Notes under the pieces: model-generated
What the model was told of the DNA's origin: nothing
Seen by the model: the letters and a program-made list of their open reading frames with translations, nothing else
The model's database searches: none
Program-made: the position numbers and the translations under genes
Assembly: GCA_016704435.1 (NCBI GenBank)
Contig: JADJAB010000010.1
Location: 62,001-126,000, forward strand
DNA: 64,000 bases
Source: Rhodobacter sp.
GTDB taxonomy: Bacteria > Pseudomonadota > Alphaproteobacteria > Rhodobacterales > Rhodobacteraceae
Direction: 5' to 3'
Shown: piece by piece, positions 30,394-40,136 of the stretch
How positions within the stretch are numbered: position 1 is the stretch's first letter
Layout of the letters: each line of letters begins with the position of its first letter

Positions 30394-31418
30394 GCTATCG
30401 CAGCCCCGAGCCGGAGGAGATCGGCTTTTTCGAGCTGCTCAGGCGGCTGGAGCGCGATGGCTTTCGCTTTGGCCGCGCGGGAGGGCCGGACAAGGAACCG
30501 GCGCGGCTGGGCCAGCGGGCGCGGCTGGCGATGGCGACGCGCGACATCGCCAGCTTTCAGCCGCCGGGCGACAATGACCCCGCACGGATCGAGGTCGAGG
30601 TGCTGGGCCTGTTCGGCCCCGAAGGCGCGATGCCCTTGCACATGACGCGCTGGATCATGTCGCGGCAGTCGGAACGCTGGTTCGCCGCGGGGCAGGCGGG
30701 GGGGCAGGGGCGCGTCACCGCCGACACCACGTTCCTGGACTTTTGCAACATGCTGCAGCACCGGCAGCTGGCCTTCTACTGGCGCGCCTGGGGCGACCTG
30801 CACCCCGAGGTGGGGGTGGAACATGCCAGCGGCGGCCGCGTCCTGGCGATGCTGGAGACGCTGGCCGGGATCGGCCTGCCCGGCCTGCGCGAGGCGAACC
30901 GGCGCAGCGCCGACCCCGACCTGGCCCTGCGCCAGGCGGCGGCGATTGGCCATCAGGTGAACGGGGCGGAACGGCTGACCGGCTATCTGGCCGATCTCTT
31001 GCAGGTGCCGGTGCGCCTGCGCGAATTCGTCGGCCACTGGATGGAGATCCCGGACCGGTTGCAGACCCGTCTGGGACAGGCGTTCTGCGGCCTGGGCAAG
31101 GGTGCCATGGTTGGCGCGCGGGTCTACCAGCGCCAGGACCGGGCCGAGTTGCGGCTGGGGCCGCTTAGTCTTCCGCGCTATCTGGCGCTGATCCGCGATG
31201 CGGCGGCGATGCAGGCGCTACGGCGTGCCATCCGCTTTGTCGCCGGGGCCGACATCGAATATGACTTGCGCCTGGTGCTGGCGACAGACGAGGTGCCGGA
31301 GCCGCGCCTGGGCCAATGCGCGCTGGGCCGCACCACCTGGCTGGGCAGCCCGCCTGTCCGCGATCCCGACGACTGGTGCCTGCGCCGCTTTTCCGCGCGC
31401 GACATGGGGGCCGCATGA
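30357..31418 (+). CDS. tssG: T6SS baseplate protein TssG
   Basis: 353 residues starting at ATG 30357 inside the tssF 3' end, with AGGAGG just upstream. TssG features: GFFELLRRLERDGFRFGRAGG near the N-terminus, EVEVLGLFGPEGAMPLHMT, and FLDFCNMLQHRQLAFYWRAW. The late region has VGHWMEIPDRLQTRLG and LGRTTWLGSPPVRDPDDWCLR. Partner of TssF in the wedge. It overlaps the FHA gene by an ATGA. Confidence 0.94.
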   Translation: MADEPGQPRPDLGYRSPEPEEIGFFELLRRLERDGFRFGRAGGPDKEPARLGQRARLAMATRDIASFQPPGDNDPARIEVEVLGLFGPEGAMPLHMTRWIMSRQSERWFAAGQAGGQGRVTADTTFLDFCNMLQHRQLAFYWRAWGDLHPEVGVEHASGGRVLAMLETLAGIGLPGLREANRRSADPDLALRQAAAIGHQVNGAERLTGYLADLLQVPVRLREFVGHWMEIPDRLQTRLGQAFCGLGKGAMVGARVYQRQDRAELRLGPLSLPRYLALIRDAAAMQALRRAIRFVAGADIEYDLRLVLATDEVPEPRLGQCALGRTTWLGSPPVRDPDDWCLRRFSARDMGAA

Positions 31419-32818
31419 CCCTGCGCCTGATCCTTGAGACCGCGCCGCATCCGCAGGAACGGATGGAATTCCGGCTGGCCGACGGGCAGGTGGTGATCGG
31501 CCGCGGTGAGGAATGCGACTGGAAGATCGAAGATCCGCAGATGTTCGTCTCGCGTCGCCATTGCGTGATCGCGGGGGCGGGCGGGCAATACCGGGTGACC
31601 GATGAAAGCCGCGGCGGGCTGTTCGTCGATGCGGGCCCGGCCCCGCTGGGGCAGGGGGTGACGGTGCCCTTGCAGCCCGGCATGCGCCTGCGCCTTGGCG
31701 ATTTCGTGATCCGCGCCGAGGTGGAGGGGGCCGCCGCCGTACCCGCGCCGGCAAAGGCGGCTTCGGGCGGCATGTTCGGCGATGACTTCTTCACCCCGCG
31801 CCCCGAGGCGCCGCCGCCGCCGCGCCCGGCCAGCCTGCCCGACCCGTTCGAGCGCGCGCGCGACCCCGGCCCCGCCGCGCCCGCGGCCGAAAAGCCTGCG
31901 GCGCCGGCCTTTTTCGACGATCCCTTCACCATGGACCACGGCCCGCGCCCGGTGGTGCCTGTCGACCCGCAGCCGGCCAAGCCCACAGCGGCTTCGGATT
32001 TCGATTTTGGCGATTTCGGGCTGCCCGCCGACCTGCCGCCGCCGAAACCCGCGGCTCCGCCGCCGCCGCCAGTGGCCGAGGCCCAGCCTGCCGCGCCCCC
32101 CCCCCCCCCCCCCCCCCCCGCCCCCCCCCCCCCACCTCCTTCGCCCCCGCCGCTGAAGCTGGAGGCCGCGTCGCCCTTTGCCGCGCCGGGACCGGTGCCC
32201 GCCCATGGCGCCCCCTCCTCCCCTGACCCCGCAGCGCTGGCCGCGTTGCTGCGCGGGATGGGCATATCCGCGCCCTCGGGCCTTGCCGGCACCCCGCAGG
32301 AGATGGAGGCGCTGGGCCGTCGGTTCCGCGCCATGACCGAGGGCCTGCTGCACCTGCTGCGCATGCGCGCGCAGGAAAAGGGCAGCGCCAGGGTGGCGCA
32401 GACGGTGATCGGGGCGGCAAATGTCAACCCTTTGAAATTCCTTGTTTCCACGGATGAGGCAGTATCGGCGCTGGTCAGCCCGAAAGGGCCGGGCTATCTG
32501 GACCCCGACGCCGCCATCACCGCCGCGCTGCATGACCTGATGGACCATCACCGGCGCAGCTGGACCGGGCTGCAATCGTCGCTTCGCCGCATGGTGGACC
32601 GCTTCGACCCCGCGATCTTCGAGGCCGAGATCGAGGATGTCGGGATGCTGAAGGCGCTGGTCGCGGGCAGCCGCTCCGCCCGCCTGTGGCAACTTTACTC
32701 CGACCGCTACCGCGAGATCGCCAAGGCCGCCGAAGACCGTTTCCTGGGAGAGGTCGGGGCGGATTTCAGAGACGCATATGAAAATGAAACAGGGAGGACG
32801 GATGATGGAACGTCGTGA
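31415..32818 (+). CDS. T6SS FHA-domain regulator (TagH/Fha) with Pro-rich linker
   Basis: 467 residues. The N-terminal FHA domain (about 1-100) shows VVIGRGEECDWKIEDPQMFVSRRHCVI with the conserved GR, SRRH and a DESRGGLFVD turn, the phosphothreonine-binding site. Residues about 115-285 are a low-complexity Pro/Ala linker that includes an eight-Pro stretch encoded by 24 consecutive C. The C-terminal TagH-type domain (about 290-460) includes LLHLLRMRAQEKGSARVAQTVIGAANVNPLKF and LMDHHRRSWTGLQSSLRRMVDRFDP. It reads out PpkA phosphorylation. It starts within the tssG stop and overlaps tssJ. Slippage in the C run would remove the C-terminal domain. Confidence 0.9.
   Translation: MTLRLILETAPHPQERMEFRLADGQVVIGRGEECDWKIEDPQMFVSRRHCVIAGAGGQYRVTDESRGGLFVDAGPAPLGQGVTVPLQPGMRLRLGDFVIRAEVEGAAAVPAPAKAASGGMFGDDFFTPRPEAPPPPRPASLPDPFERARDPGPAAPAAEKPAAPAFFDDPFTMDHGPRPVVPVDPQPAKPTAASDFDFGDFGLPADLPPPKPAAPPPPPVAEAQPAAPPPPPPPPAPPPPPPSPPPLKLEAASPFAAPGPVPAHGAPSSPDPAALAALLRGMGISAPSGLAGTPQEMEALGRRFRAMTEGLLHLLRMRAQEKGSARVAQTVIGAANVNPLKFLVSTDEAVSALVSPKGPGYLDPDAAITAALHDLMDHHRRSWTGLQSSLRRMVDRFDPAIFEAEIEDVGMLKALVAGSRSARLWQLYSDRYREIAKAAEDRFLGEVGADFRDAYENETGRTDDGTS
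32096..32133 (+). repeat. Poly-C tract (C24-G-C13) inside the T6SS FHA gene
   Basis: Twenty-four uninterrupted C (32096-32119), one G, then thirteen C (32121-32133). It is in frame and encodes eight Pro, Ala, and further Pro. Tracts this long are slippage-prone in replication, and their length is also unreliable in sequencing. Confidence 0.95.
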
Positions 32819-33259
32819 ATTTCTGATCGGGACCCTGGGCCTCGGGGCCCTGTCGCTGACCGCCTGCGCGCCTTCGGGGCCGGGCGTGGTGACGATCGTG
32901 GCGCAGGGCACGGCCGGGATGAACCCGGCCCGGACGGCGCCGACCGCCCGCTGACGCTGCAGATCGTGCAGATGCGCAGCGCAGGCGCCTTCGACGGCGC
33001 CGATTTCTTCGCGTTGCAGAACCCGCAAGCGGCTCTGGGCGGCGAATTCATCAAGGCCGATCAGGTCGCCCTGACGCCCGGTGCGGCCAAGACGCTGTCG
33101 ATCGGGCTGGATGCCGCCACCACGGTGATCGGCGTGATCGCGGGCTTCCGTGACCCGGCGGGAAAGGTTTTCCGCGCCAAGGCAGGTGTATCGGCCACCG
33201 AAAGTGTTACCTTCAGTGTCGAGGTCAGCAGGTCTGGCGTCACGCTGCGCGCGGCGTGA
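32802..33259 (+). CDS. tssJ: T6SS outer-membrane lipoprotein TssJ (one frameshift)
   Basis: About 152 residues when repaired. It begins MMERREFLIGTLGLGALSLTAC, a signal peptide with the lipobox LTAC. A stop appears early because one G is missing at about 32926-32933: restoring it turns GMNPARTAPTAR-stop into GMNPGPDGADRPLTLQIVQMRS. The TssJ beta-sandwich then continues with FFALQNPQAALGGEFIKADQVALTPG and ends VTLRAA. TssJ anchors TssM to the outer membrane. The gene starts 17 bp before the FHA stop, with AGGGAGG upstream, and precedes tssK by 25 bp. Confidence 0.85.
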
Positions 33260-33284
33260 ACCGCGCCAAAGGCAGGAGAGGCGG

Positions 33285-34616
33285 ATGAGCGGAACGAACC
33301 GGGTCCTGTGGTCCGAAGGGCTTTACCTTCGCACCCAGCATTTCCAGCAGCAGGATCGCCACGCCGAGGCGCTGATGCGGGCCGCGCTGCAGGCCGCGCC
33401 CTGGCAGCCGCATGGCTTCACCCGGCTGGAACTGGATCGCGCCGCGCTGGATGCGGGCCAGGTTGCAATCCGCTCGGCCGAGGGGCTTTTCCCCGACGGC
33501 ACGCCGTTTCGCGTGCCCGAAACCGCTGCTCCGCCGCCGCCTGTCAAGGTGACGGCGGGGGCTTCGGGCGTGGCGCTTCTGGCCTTGCCGGTGGAACAGG
33601 CGGGGGCGGCGACGATGGACCCGTCGCATGCCGAAGCCTCGGGCGCGCGGTATCGGGGCGAGATCACGCAGGTGCGCGACACCGTCCGCGGCGGCGCCGA
33701 TGCGACCGAGGTCGAGGTGGCGAAGCTGAACCTGCGCCTGCTGGCGCCCGGCGAGGCAGAGGCCGGTTTCGTCACCCTGCCCATTGCCCATGTCGAAGGC
33801 CTGCGCGCCGACGGTTCCGTTGCCATTCCCGACGGCGACCTGCCGCCCGCGCTGACGATTGCGGCGCTGCCCTGGTATGCGGGCTTCCTGCAAGAGGTGG
33901 TGACCGGCCTTGACCGGATTGCCGAGGCGCATGGCGCGCTGGTGCTGGGCGGTGCGGGCCGGTCGATCGAGAACCTGCTGATCCTGGAACTGGCCAATAC
34001 CGCGCGACCGCGATTCGCGCACCACCTGGCGCAGAACCTGGTTCACCCTTGCGCGCTTTACGAAGACCTGGTGGCGCTGGCGGGGCGGATGGCGACCTAT
34101 GGATCGTCCTCGCGGCGGCTGTCGGACCTGCCGGTCTACGACCACATGGATGCCGGCGCCTGTTTCGGCCCCCTGGCCGACAACCTGCGCAGCCTGATGC
34201 TGTCCTTGCGCCATGTGGAGCCGAAATCGCGCGCCCTGCCGGTGGCCAAGCACAGCCAGAACATCTGGAAGGTGCGGATCGACAACCCCGAAGTGCTGAA
34301 GACCAGCCGGATCGTGTTGCGGGTGGGCTCCAACCTGTCGGAAGACACGCTGCGCAAGCTTTTCGTCGATCAGGCGACAGTGGGCGCAGCGGATGCCTTC
34401 GAGTCCTTGTGGAAATCACGCCTGCCGGGGATCGCGTTGAAACCCTTGCATTCGCAACCGCGCGAAATCCCCTATGATGGGGAAAGGCTGTGCCTTGAGC
34501 TGAACCAGAAGTCCGAGCATTTCGCGCAATTGCTGAACGCGCCGGGCTTCGTGATCGGCATCTCGGGGCAGTTGGAAAGCGAGCCGGAGATCGACTGCTA
34601 CGCGGTCAGCAGGTAA
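33285..34616 (+). CDS. tssK: T6SS baseplate-membrane connector TssK
   Basis: 443 residues, start ATG 33285 with GGAGAGG upstream. TssK hallmarks are RVLWSEGLYLRTQHFQQQDRHAEALMRA at the N-terminus, AHGALVLGGAGRSIENLLILELANTARP in the middle, and HPCALYEDLVALAGRMATYGSSSRRLSDLPVYDH. Trimeric TssK links the TssFG baseplate to the TssL/TssM membrane complex. The frame is intact. It is followed by tssL after 31 bp. Confidence 0.95.
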   Translation: MSGTNRVLWSEGLYLRTQHFQQQDRHAEALMRAALQAAPWQPHGFTRLELDRAALDAGQVAIRSAEGLFPDGTPFRVPETAAPPPPVKVTAGASGVALLALPVEQAGAATMDPSHAEASGARYRGEITQVRDTVRGGADATEVEVAKLNLRLLAPGEAEAGFVTLPIAHVEGLRADGSVAIPDGDLPPALTIAALPWYAGFLQEVVTGLDRIAEAHGALVLGGAGRSIENLLILELANTARPRFAHHLAQNLVHPCALYEDLVALAGRMATYGSSSRRLSDLPVYDHMDAGACFGPLADNLRSLMLSLRHVEPKSRALPVAKHSQNIWKVRIDNPEVLKTSRIVLRVGSNLSEDTLRKLFVDQATVGAADAFESLWKSRLPGIALKPLHSQPREIPYDGERLCLELNQKSEHFAQLLNAPGFVIGISGQLESEPEIDCYAVSR

Positions 34617-34647
34617 GGACATGGGCGACGGCGATGAGTGACGTCAG

Positions 34648-36072
34648 ATGAGTGACAAGGACGACCCTTTCGGTCTGTCTTCCGAGGCGGGGCGCACGCG
34701 CATCCGCCCGGCGGCGGGTGCCGGGCAGGGCCGTCCGGTATCGCCCTCGGCCGGGCAGACCTGGGGCGCGCCGCCGCCACCCGCGCAGGCCCCGGCTTTC
34801 GGCGGGTTCGACCGTGGCCCTTCCGTCGCTCCCGGCCCCGCGCGCCCGCGCGGCAACCGCCCGCATGCCAATCCGCTGGTCGCCGCCTTCGCGCCCTTGC
34901 TGGAACTGGCACCTGAACTGGAGCGCGCCCAGCCCCCCGGCCAGCCCGAGGTCTTGCGCCAGCGCGTGCAAGGCAGCCTGATCGACGCCCGCGATGCCGC
35001 CGTGGCGCTGGGCCAGCCGCTGACGCGGGCCAACCAGGGGGCCTGGTTCGTGGCGGCGCTGATCGACGATATCGCCCTGAACACGCCCTGGGGTGGCCAC
35101 AGCGACTGGCCGCGACAGCCGCTGGTCACCGCGCTGACCGGCGAGGTGGATGCCGGCACCCGCTTCTTCCGCCATGTCGAGGAGCTGGTCGCCTATCCGA
35201 ACCGCGACCCGGACCTGCTGGAGCTGGCATATATCTGCCTTGGCCTTGGCTTTCGCGGTCAATACCGGTTGCAGGGTCCGACAGGAGAGGCCGCGATCAC
35301 CGCCCTGCGCGGCCAGATCGCCCGGCTCATGCGCAACGTCGACACCATGGGCGCACCCTTGTCGCCGCATGCCGACGGGGTGAAGATGCCGGACGAACCG
35401 CGCCGCTTTGCCGTGCCCTTGTGGACGGTCTGGCTGGTGGCGGTGGCGCTGATCGCAGGCATCTACACCGCGCTGTCGCTGCAATTGGGCAACAAGGCCG
35501 AACAGCTGTTCGTCTCGGCTTCTGCCCTGCCGCCGGCCGAACGCGCCGGCGTGTTCCGCCCGATCCGGGACACCGCCGTCCCGGAAAAACCGGTGGAACC
35601 GCTGGAGCCGGTGATCTTCGAGCTGTTGCCGCTTTTCCAGGAAAAGGCCCCGCCCGAGACCGCCGCCGCGCTGAAGGGGCGCGAGGATGTCTCGGTCGCG
35701 GTGCTGGTGGTGCAGGGCGTCGACCCGGAGCTGTTTCGCAGCGCCAAGGCCGATATCCGCGAAGAGTACGCGCCGCTGATCGCCGCCATTGCCGCGGTGA
35801 TCCTTGAAAACGCCGAGGTGATCGGGCGGATCACCGTGATCGGCCATACCGACTCGGTCCCGGTGCAGTCGAGCAATCCGTTCCAGTCGAACCAGGGCCT
35901 CAGCGAAGCCCGCGCCGCGACGATCGCCAAACTGCTGGTCGCCGCCGGTCTTCCCGCCGATCAGGTGGTGTCCGAAGGCCGCGCCGATACCGAGCCGGTG
36001 GGCGACAATGCCACCAAGGAGGGCCGTGCGCAGAACCGCCGGATCGAGATCAAGATCGAGAAAAGGCTGTGA
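34648..36072 (+). CDS. tssL: T6SS inner-membrane protein TssL with C-terminal OmpA domain
   Basis: 474 residues. A Pro/Ala-rich tail (about 1-75) is followed by the cytoplasmic DotU domain (NPLVAAFAPLLELAPELE, ALIDDIALNTPWGGHSDW, FFRHVEELVAYP, LELAYICLGLGFRGQYRL). One membrane helix lies near 257-278. The periplasmic OmpA-like domain (about 350-470) has ITVIGHTDSVPVQ, NQGLSEARAATI and NRRIEIKIEK and should bind peptidoglycan. This evolved form of TssL anchors the membrane complex to the wall by itself. It overlaps the possible GTG start of tssM. Confidence 0.94.
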   Translation: MSDKDDPFGLSSEAGRTRIRPAAGAGQGRPVSPSAGQTWGAPPPPAQAPAFGGFDRGPSVAPGPARPRGNRPHANPLVAAFAPLLELAPELERAQPPGQPEVLRQRVQGSLIDARDAAVALGQPLTRANQGAWFVAALIDDIALNTPWGGHSDWPRQPLVTALTGEVDAGTRFFRHVEELVAYPNRDPDLLELAYICLGLGFRGQYRLQGPTGEAAITALRGQIARLMRNVDTMGAPLSPHADGVKMPDEPRRFAVPLWTVWLVAVALIAGIYTALSLQLGNKAEQLFVSASALPPAERAGVFRPIRDTAVPEKPVEPLEPVIFELLPLFQEKAPPETAAALKGREDVSVAVLVVQGVDPELFRSAKADIREEYAPLIAAIAAVILENAEVIGRITVIGHTDSVPVQSSNPFQSNQGLSEARAATIAKLLVAAGLPADQVVSEGRADTEPVGDNATKEGRAQNRRIEIKIEKRL

Positions 36073-36077
36073 GACAG

Positions 36078-39000
36078 ATGTTCCGCCTCATCAAGACCAT
36101 CCTGCGCTTCCTCATTTCGCGCAGGCTGTGGGTGTTCGTCGGCGTCGTCCTGCTGTGCGCGCTGATCTGGCAGTTCGGGCCCCTGCTGGCCTTCGGCGAC
36201 CTGCACCCGCTGGATGACGAGTTGAACCGGCTGATCACCATCGGCGCGGTCATCATCCTGTGGCTTCTGTCGATCCTGATCCGCCAGCTGCGCGCCGCAC
36301 GCAAGAACCGCATGTTCGTGACCGAGCTGGCCGCCCCGAAAGAGGTGGCCACCCGGCCCGGAGAGGCGAACCTGGCCGCGATCAACACCAAGTTCCAGGA
36401 CATCCTGGGCCAGATGAGGAAATCCAAGCTGGGCGCGAAGAAGTTCCTGCGCGAAATGCCCTGGTATGTGATCATCGGCCCGCCCGGCACCGGCAAGACC
36501 ACGGCCTTGAAGCAATCGGGGCTGCATTTCCCGATTGATCTTTCCGATGACATCAAGGGCGTGGGCGGCACCCGCAACTGCGACTGGTTCTTCACCGATA
36601 CCGCCGTTCTGGTCGATACCGCCGGGCGCTATGTCGAACAGGCCAGCGATCCGGAAATCGACGCCAGGGAATGGGGTGGTTTTCTGGACCTGCTGAAAAA
36701 GCACCGTGGCAAGCGGGCCCTGAACGGGGTGATCGTCACCCTGTCCTTGCAGGAATTGCTGGGCGATGACGGCGCACTCAGGGCGCATGGCAAGACCATC
36801 CGCAAGCGCCTGTCGGAACTGCGCGAAAAGCTGGAAATCCAGCTGCCGGTCTATCTGATGATCACCAAGGCCGACCTGGTGCCCGGATCTGGAGCATTAT
36901 TTCGCCGACCTGACCAGCCGCGACCGCGAGCAGGTCTGGGGCGCCACCCTGCCCACCGATGCCCGCGCCGAACCCACCGCCATCGCACGCGAATTGCGCG
37001 GGCTTCTCAGCCGTCTCGAAAGCCGCCTGTCGCAGCGCATGGCCGAGGATGCGGGTCTGTCGTGGCGGGCCGATGTGTTCCGCTTTCCGGCACAGATGGA
37101 GCAGCTTGAGGCGCCCTTGAAGGTGCTGGTCGAAACCGTCTTCGGCGAAAGCCGCTATGAGGATGCGCCCTGGCTGCGCGGGTTCTACTTTACCTCTGCC
37201 GCGCAGGAAGGCAGCCCGATCGACCGGATGCTGGGCGACATGGCGGCCTCCTACGGGTTGCGGGCCGAACCGCCGCCGCGCCGCGCGGCGGGCGAACAGC
37301 GCAGCTATTTCCTGCATGACCTGCTGGCCGAGGTGATCTTTCCCGAAGCCGGCCTGGGCCAGTTCGACCGCGCCGCCGAAGAGCGCCGGGTCTGGATCTG
37401 GCGCGGCTCGGTCGCGGCGGCGGCGGTGGCGGTGACGCTGTCGGGGCTGACCTTCCTGTATTCCTACCTCAACCAGTCCGGCACGATTTCCGATCAGGCG
37501 CGTCTTACGGCCGATCTGTCGCAACGGCTGGCCAATGTGGCGGCAAGGCAGGCGCCGACCGATCCGCTGGACCTGGACGTGGCGCTGGAGGCGATGGCCG
37601 AGATCGAAAAGGCCCGCAGCCCGGTCGAGGCCAGCATCCTGACCCTTGCCGGGCCATCGGCCAGGACCGACCTGAACCGCGCCCAGAAGATCGCCTATGA
37701 CCACGGCCTGAAAACCATCCTGGAGCCGCGCATGGTCGCCCTGCTGGAGGCGACGATGTGGCGCGAGATTCGCAACCCCGAATTTCTGCTGGGGGCGCTG
37801 AAATCCTATCACATGCTGACCGGCAAGGCGCCCTATGACCGCGAGTTCCTGACCTTCTGGTGGACCGAGAAACTGCCCCTCAGCGCGCCGATCCCGCCCT
37901 TCCCGACCGAGGCCGCGCTGGCCCACCAGTTGGCCGCCATCGACCGTGCCGGCAGCGACGAGGCGGCCGACCGCATCGCGCCCGACGACCTTCTGGTCGC
38001 CAAGGCGCTGGAGGCGATCTGCACCGTTCCGCTTTCGGTGCGCGCCTACAACTCCCTGATGCAGGACCCGAACGTGACCAGCCTGCCGGAATGGATTCCG
38101 GCCGAGGGCGCCGGGCCGAACGCGGCGCGGGTGCTGACGCGACTGTCGGGCAAGACGCTGCGCATCGGCCTGCCCGGCGCCTTCACCTATGACGGGTTTC
38201 ACAACATCATCCTGCCGTTGATCCCCGAGGTCGCAGCCCAGGCGGCGCTGGACCGGGCGGTCTTTGCCGGTGGTTGCGCGGAAAACAGCGACGTCTCGGT
38301 CGAGACGCTGGAGCAGGATATCCTCAAGCTCTTTTCCGACGATTTCATCGCGCAATGGGACGGTTTCCTGCGCGATATCCGGCTGGCACCGATCACCGAC
38401 CTGACAGTGGCGACGGCGAACCTGAAGGACCTGGCCAGCGCCGACAGCACGCTCAAGCGGTTGTTGCGCGCGGTGGTGACCGAGACCGACCTGATGGCGG
38501 TGCGCGAAGAGGCTGCAGACGACAGTGGCGCGACCGACGGGCTGGTCAAGAAGGCGACGAAGAAGCTGGGGCGATTGGGGTCGCTGATCACCAAGGGCTC
38601 GAAAGCGGCCGACAAGATCGGCATAGGCGGCGACGACAGCGACGGCCCCCCGGCAGATCCGCCCGGCAAGGTGATCGCCGACCATTTCGCGCCGATCAAG
38701 GCCACAGTGACCGAGGTCGACGGCGTGCCGCCGCTGATCACCGATGCCGAAACCGCGCTGGGGGCCCTGGCCAACGAGTTGCAGACCGTCGCCGCCAGCC
38801 CCGACCCCGAGGCCGCCTTGCTGGCGCGGGGCGGCCTGCCGCAACTGACCGGGCAACTGGCCAATGTCGCCAAGGTGCTGCCCGATCCGGTGGATGACTG
38901 GCTGACCGGCCTTGCCGGCGACACCATCAGCGTCACCCGTGAGGCGGTAGTGGCGCAGCTGAACGCGCGCTGGCGGGCCGATGTGCTGCCGTTCTGCACC

Positions 39001-39642
39001 AGCGCCACGGCAGGGCGCTATCCTTTCGAGGCAGGCTCGGCCATCGACGTCAACCTGTCGGACTTCCAGCGCCTGTTCGGCCCCGGCGCGCTGATCGACG
39101 CCTTCATCAACACCCACCTGATCCAGTATGTCGACACCACCGTGCGCCCTTGGCAATGGCGCGCCGATTTCGGCCTGCCGTCGGCCAGCCTGCAGCCCTT
39201 CGAGCAGGCGCGCAGCATCCGCGACGGGTTGTTCCCCGGCGGCGCCGGCCCGATCATGGCCTTCACGCTGGAGCCGAAGGACCTGTCGGCCAATGCCTCT
39301 CGTGTCACCCTGAACATAGACGGGCAGACGCTGGTCTATTTCAACTCCGCCACCCGCCCGCAGGCGATGACCTGGCCGGGCAAGGATGGCACCAACCTGA
39401 TCTCGCTGGCCTTCACCCCGGTCGATGGCACGGGCGAGATCATGACCTCGGAAAGTGGCGCCTGGGCCTGGCTGCGGCTGATCCGCAAGGGCAAGCTGGG
39501 CAAGACGGACCTGCCGGAACTCTTCACCCTGTCGCTGGGTGCCAGCGGCTTTTCGGCACGGTTCGAGTTGCGGGCGGCTTCGGTCGAGAACCCGTTCGAC
39601 CTGAGCATGTTCGGCAACTTCCGATGCCCGCAAAGCTTCTGA
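36078..39642 (+). CDS. tssM: T6SS membrane-complex protein TssM (IcmF) (one frameshift)
   Basis: About 1,188 residues when repaired. Two N-terminal membrane helices (about 16-38 and 55-71) precede a cytoplasmic NTPase domain with Walker A GPPGTGKT near residue 133 and LVDTAGRYVEQ. The frame breaks at about 36885-36890 in ADLVPG: removing one base gives LEHYFADLTSRDREQVWG. A third helix near residue 440 leads to the long periplasmic part, which ends VENPFDLSMFGNFRCPQSF and contacts TssJ. Start ATG 36078 is chosen; a GTG at 36069 overlapping the tssL stop is possible. The 3' end overlaps tagF by 19 bp. Confidence 0.92.
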
Positions 39643-40136
39643 CCGGCTTTCACGGCAAGCTGCCCGCCGCGGGGGATTTCGTGACCCGCGGCCTGCCCAC
39701 CGGTTTTGCGGCCTTCTGGGACGGCTGGGCCGCACGCCATCTGGCGCGGCGCGAGGGCTGGCCCGAGGGGGGACTGCGGCTGCGTCTCGTCTCGGGTGGC
39801 AAGGTGGCGGCGGGGGTCGTGGTGCCAGGTGCCGACCGGGTAGGGCGGCGCTTTCCGCTGGCGGCCTTTGTCATCGCCGAAACCCTGCCGGGGCCAGAGG
39901 GCCTGGAGGATTGGTGCAACGCGGCGCTGGCGGCCTTGCGCACGGCGCAAACAGAAAGCCTGACACCCGACGATCTTGCCGAAAGGCTGGAGGCGCTGCC
40001 CGCGCCCGAAGGCGAAGGCCCGCCCGAGGCGATGCAGCTTTGGCGCGAAGGCCGGCCCGCCGAACCCTGCGATGCAGCGGCCCCCGAGGCCGTGCTGGAC
40101 CGCATGTTCAGTTGTTCAGGATCTTCGAGCCCTTGA
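39624..40136 (+). CDS. tagF: T6SS post-translational regulator TagF
   Basis: 170 residues (start MPAKLLTGFHGKLPAAGDFVTRGLP at 39624). The GKLP-GDF motif near the N-terminus, FWDGWAARHL, and GRRFPLAAFVI are typical of the TagF/DUF2094 family. TagF blocks T6SS assembly by interacting with the FHA protein, independently of phosphorylation. The gene starts inside the tssM 3' end and ends the main plus-strand operon. Its last 29 bp overlap the 3' end of the convergent vgrG. Confidence 0.9.
   Translation: MPAKLLTGFHGKLPAAGDFVTRGLPTGFAAFWDGWAARHLARREGWPEGGLRLRLVSGGKVAAGVVVPGADRVGRRFPLAAFVIAETLPGPEGLEDWCNAALAALRTAQTESLTPDDLAERLEALPAPEGEGPPEAMQLWREGRPAEPCDAAAPEAVLDRMFSCSGSSSP

Noticed and set aside
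36862..39735. 957-codon minus-strand frame opposite tssM
   Set aside because: Same kind of shadow; tssM on the plus strand is conserved throughout.
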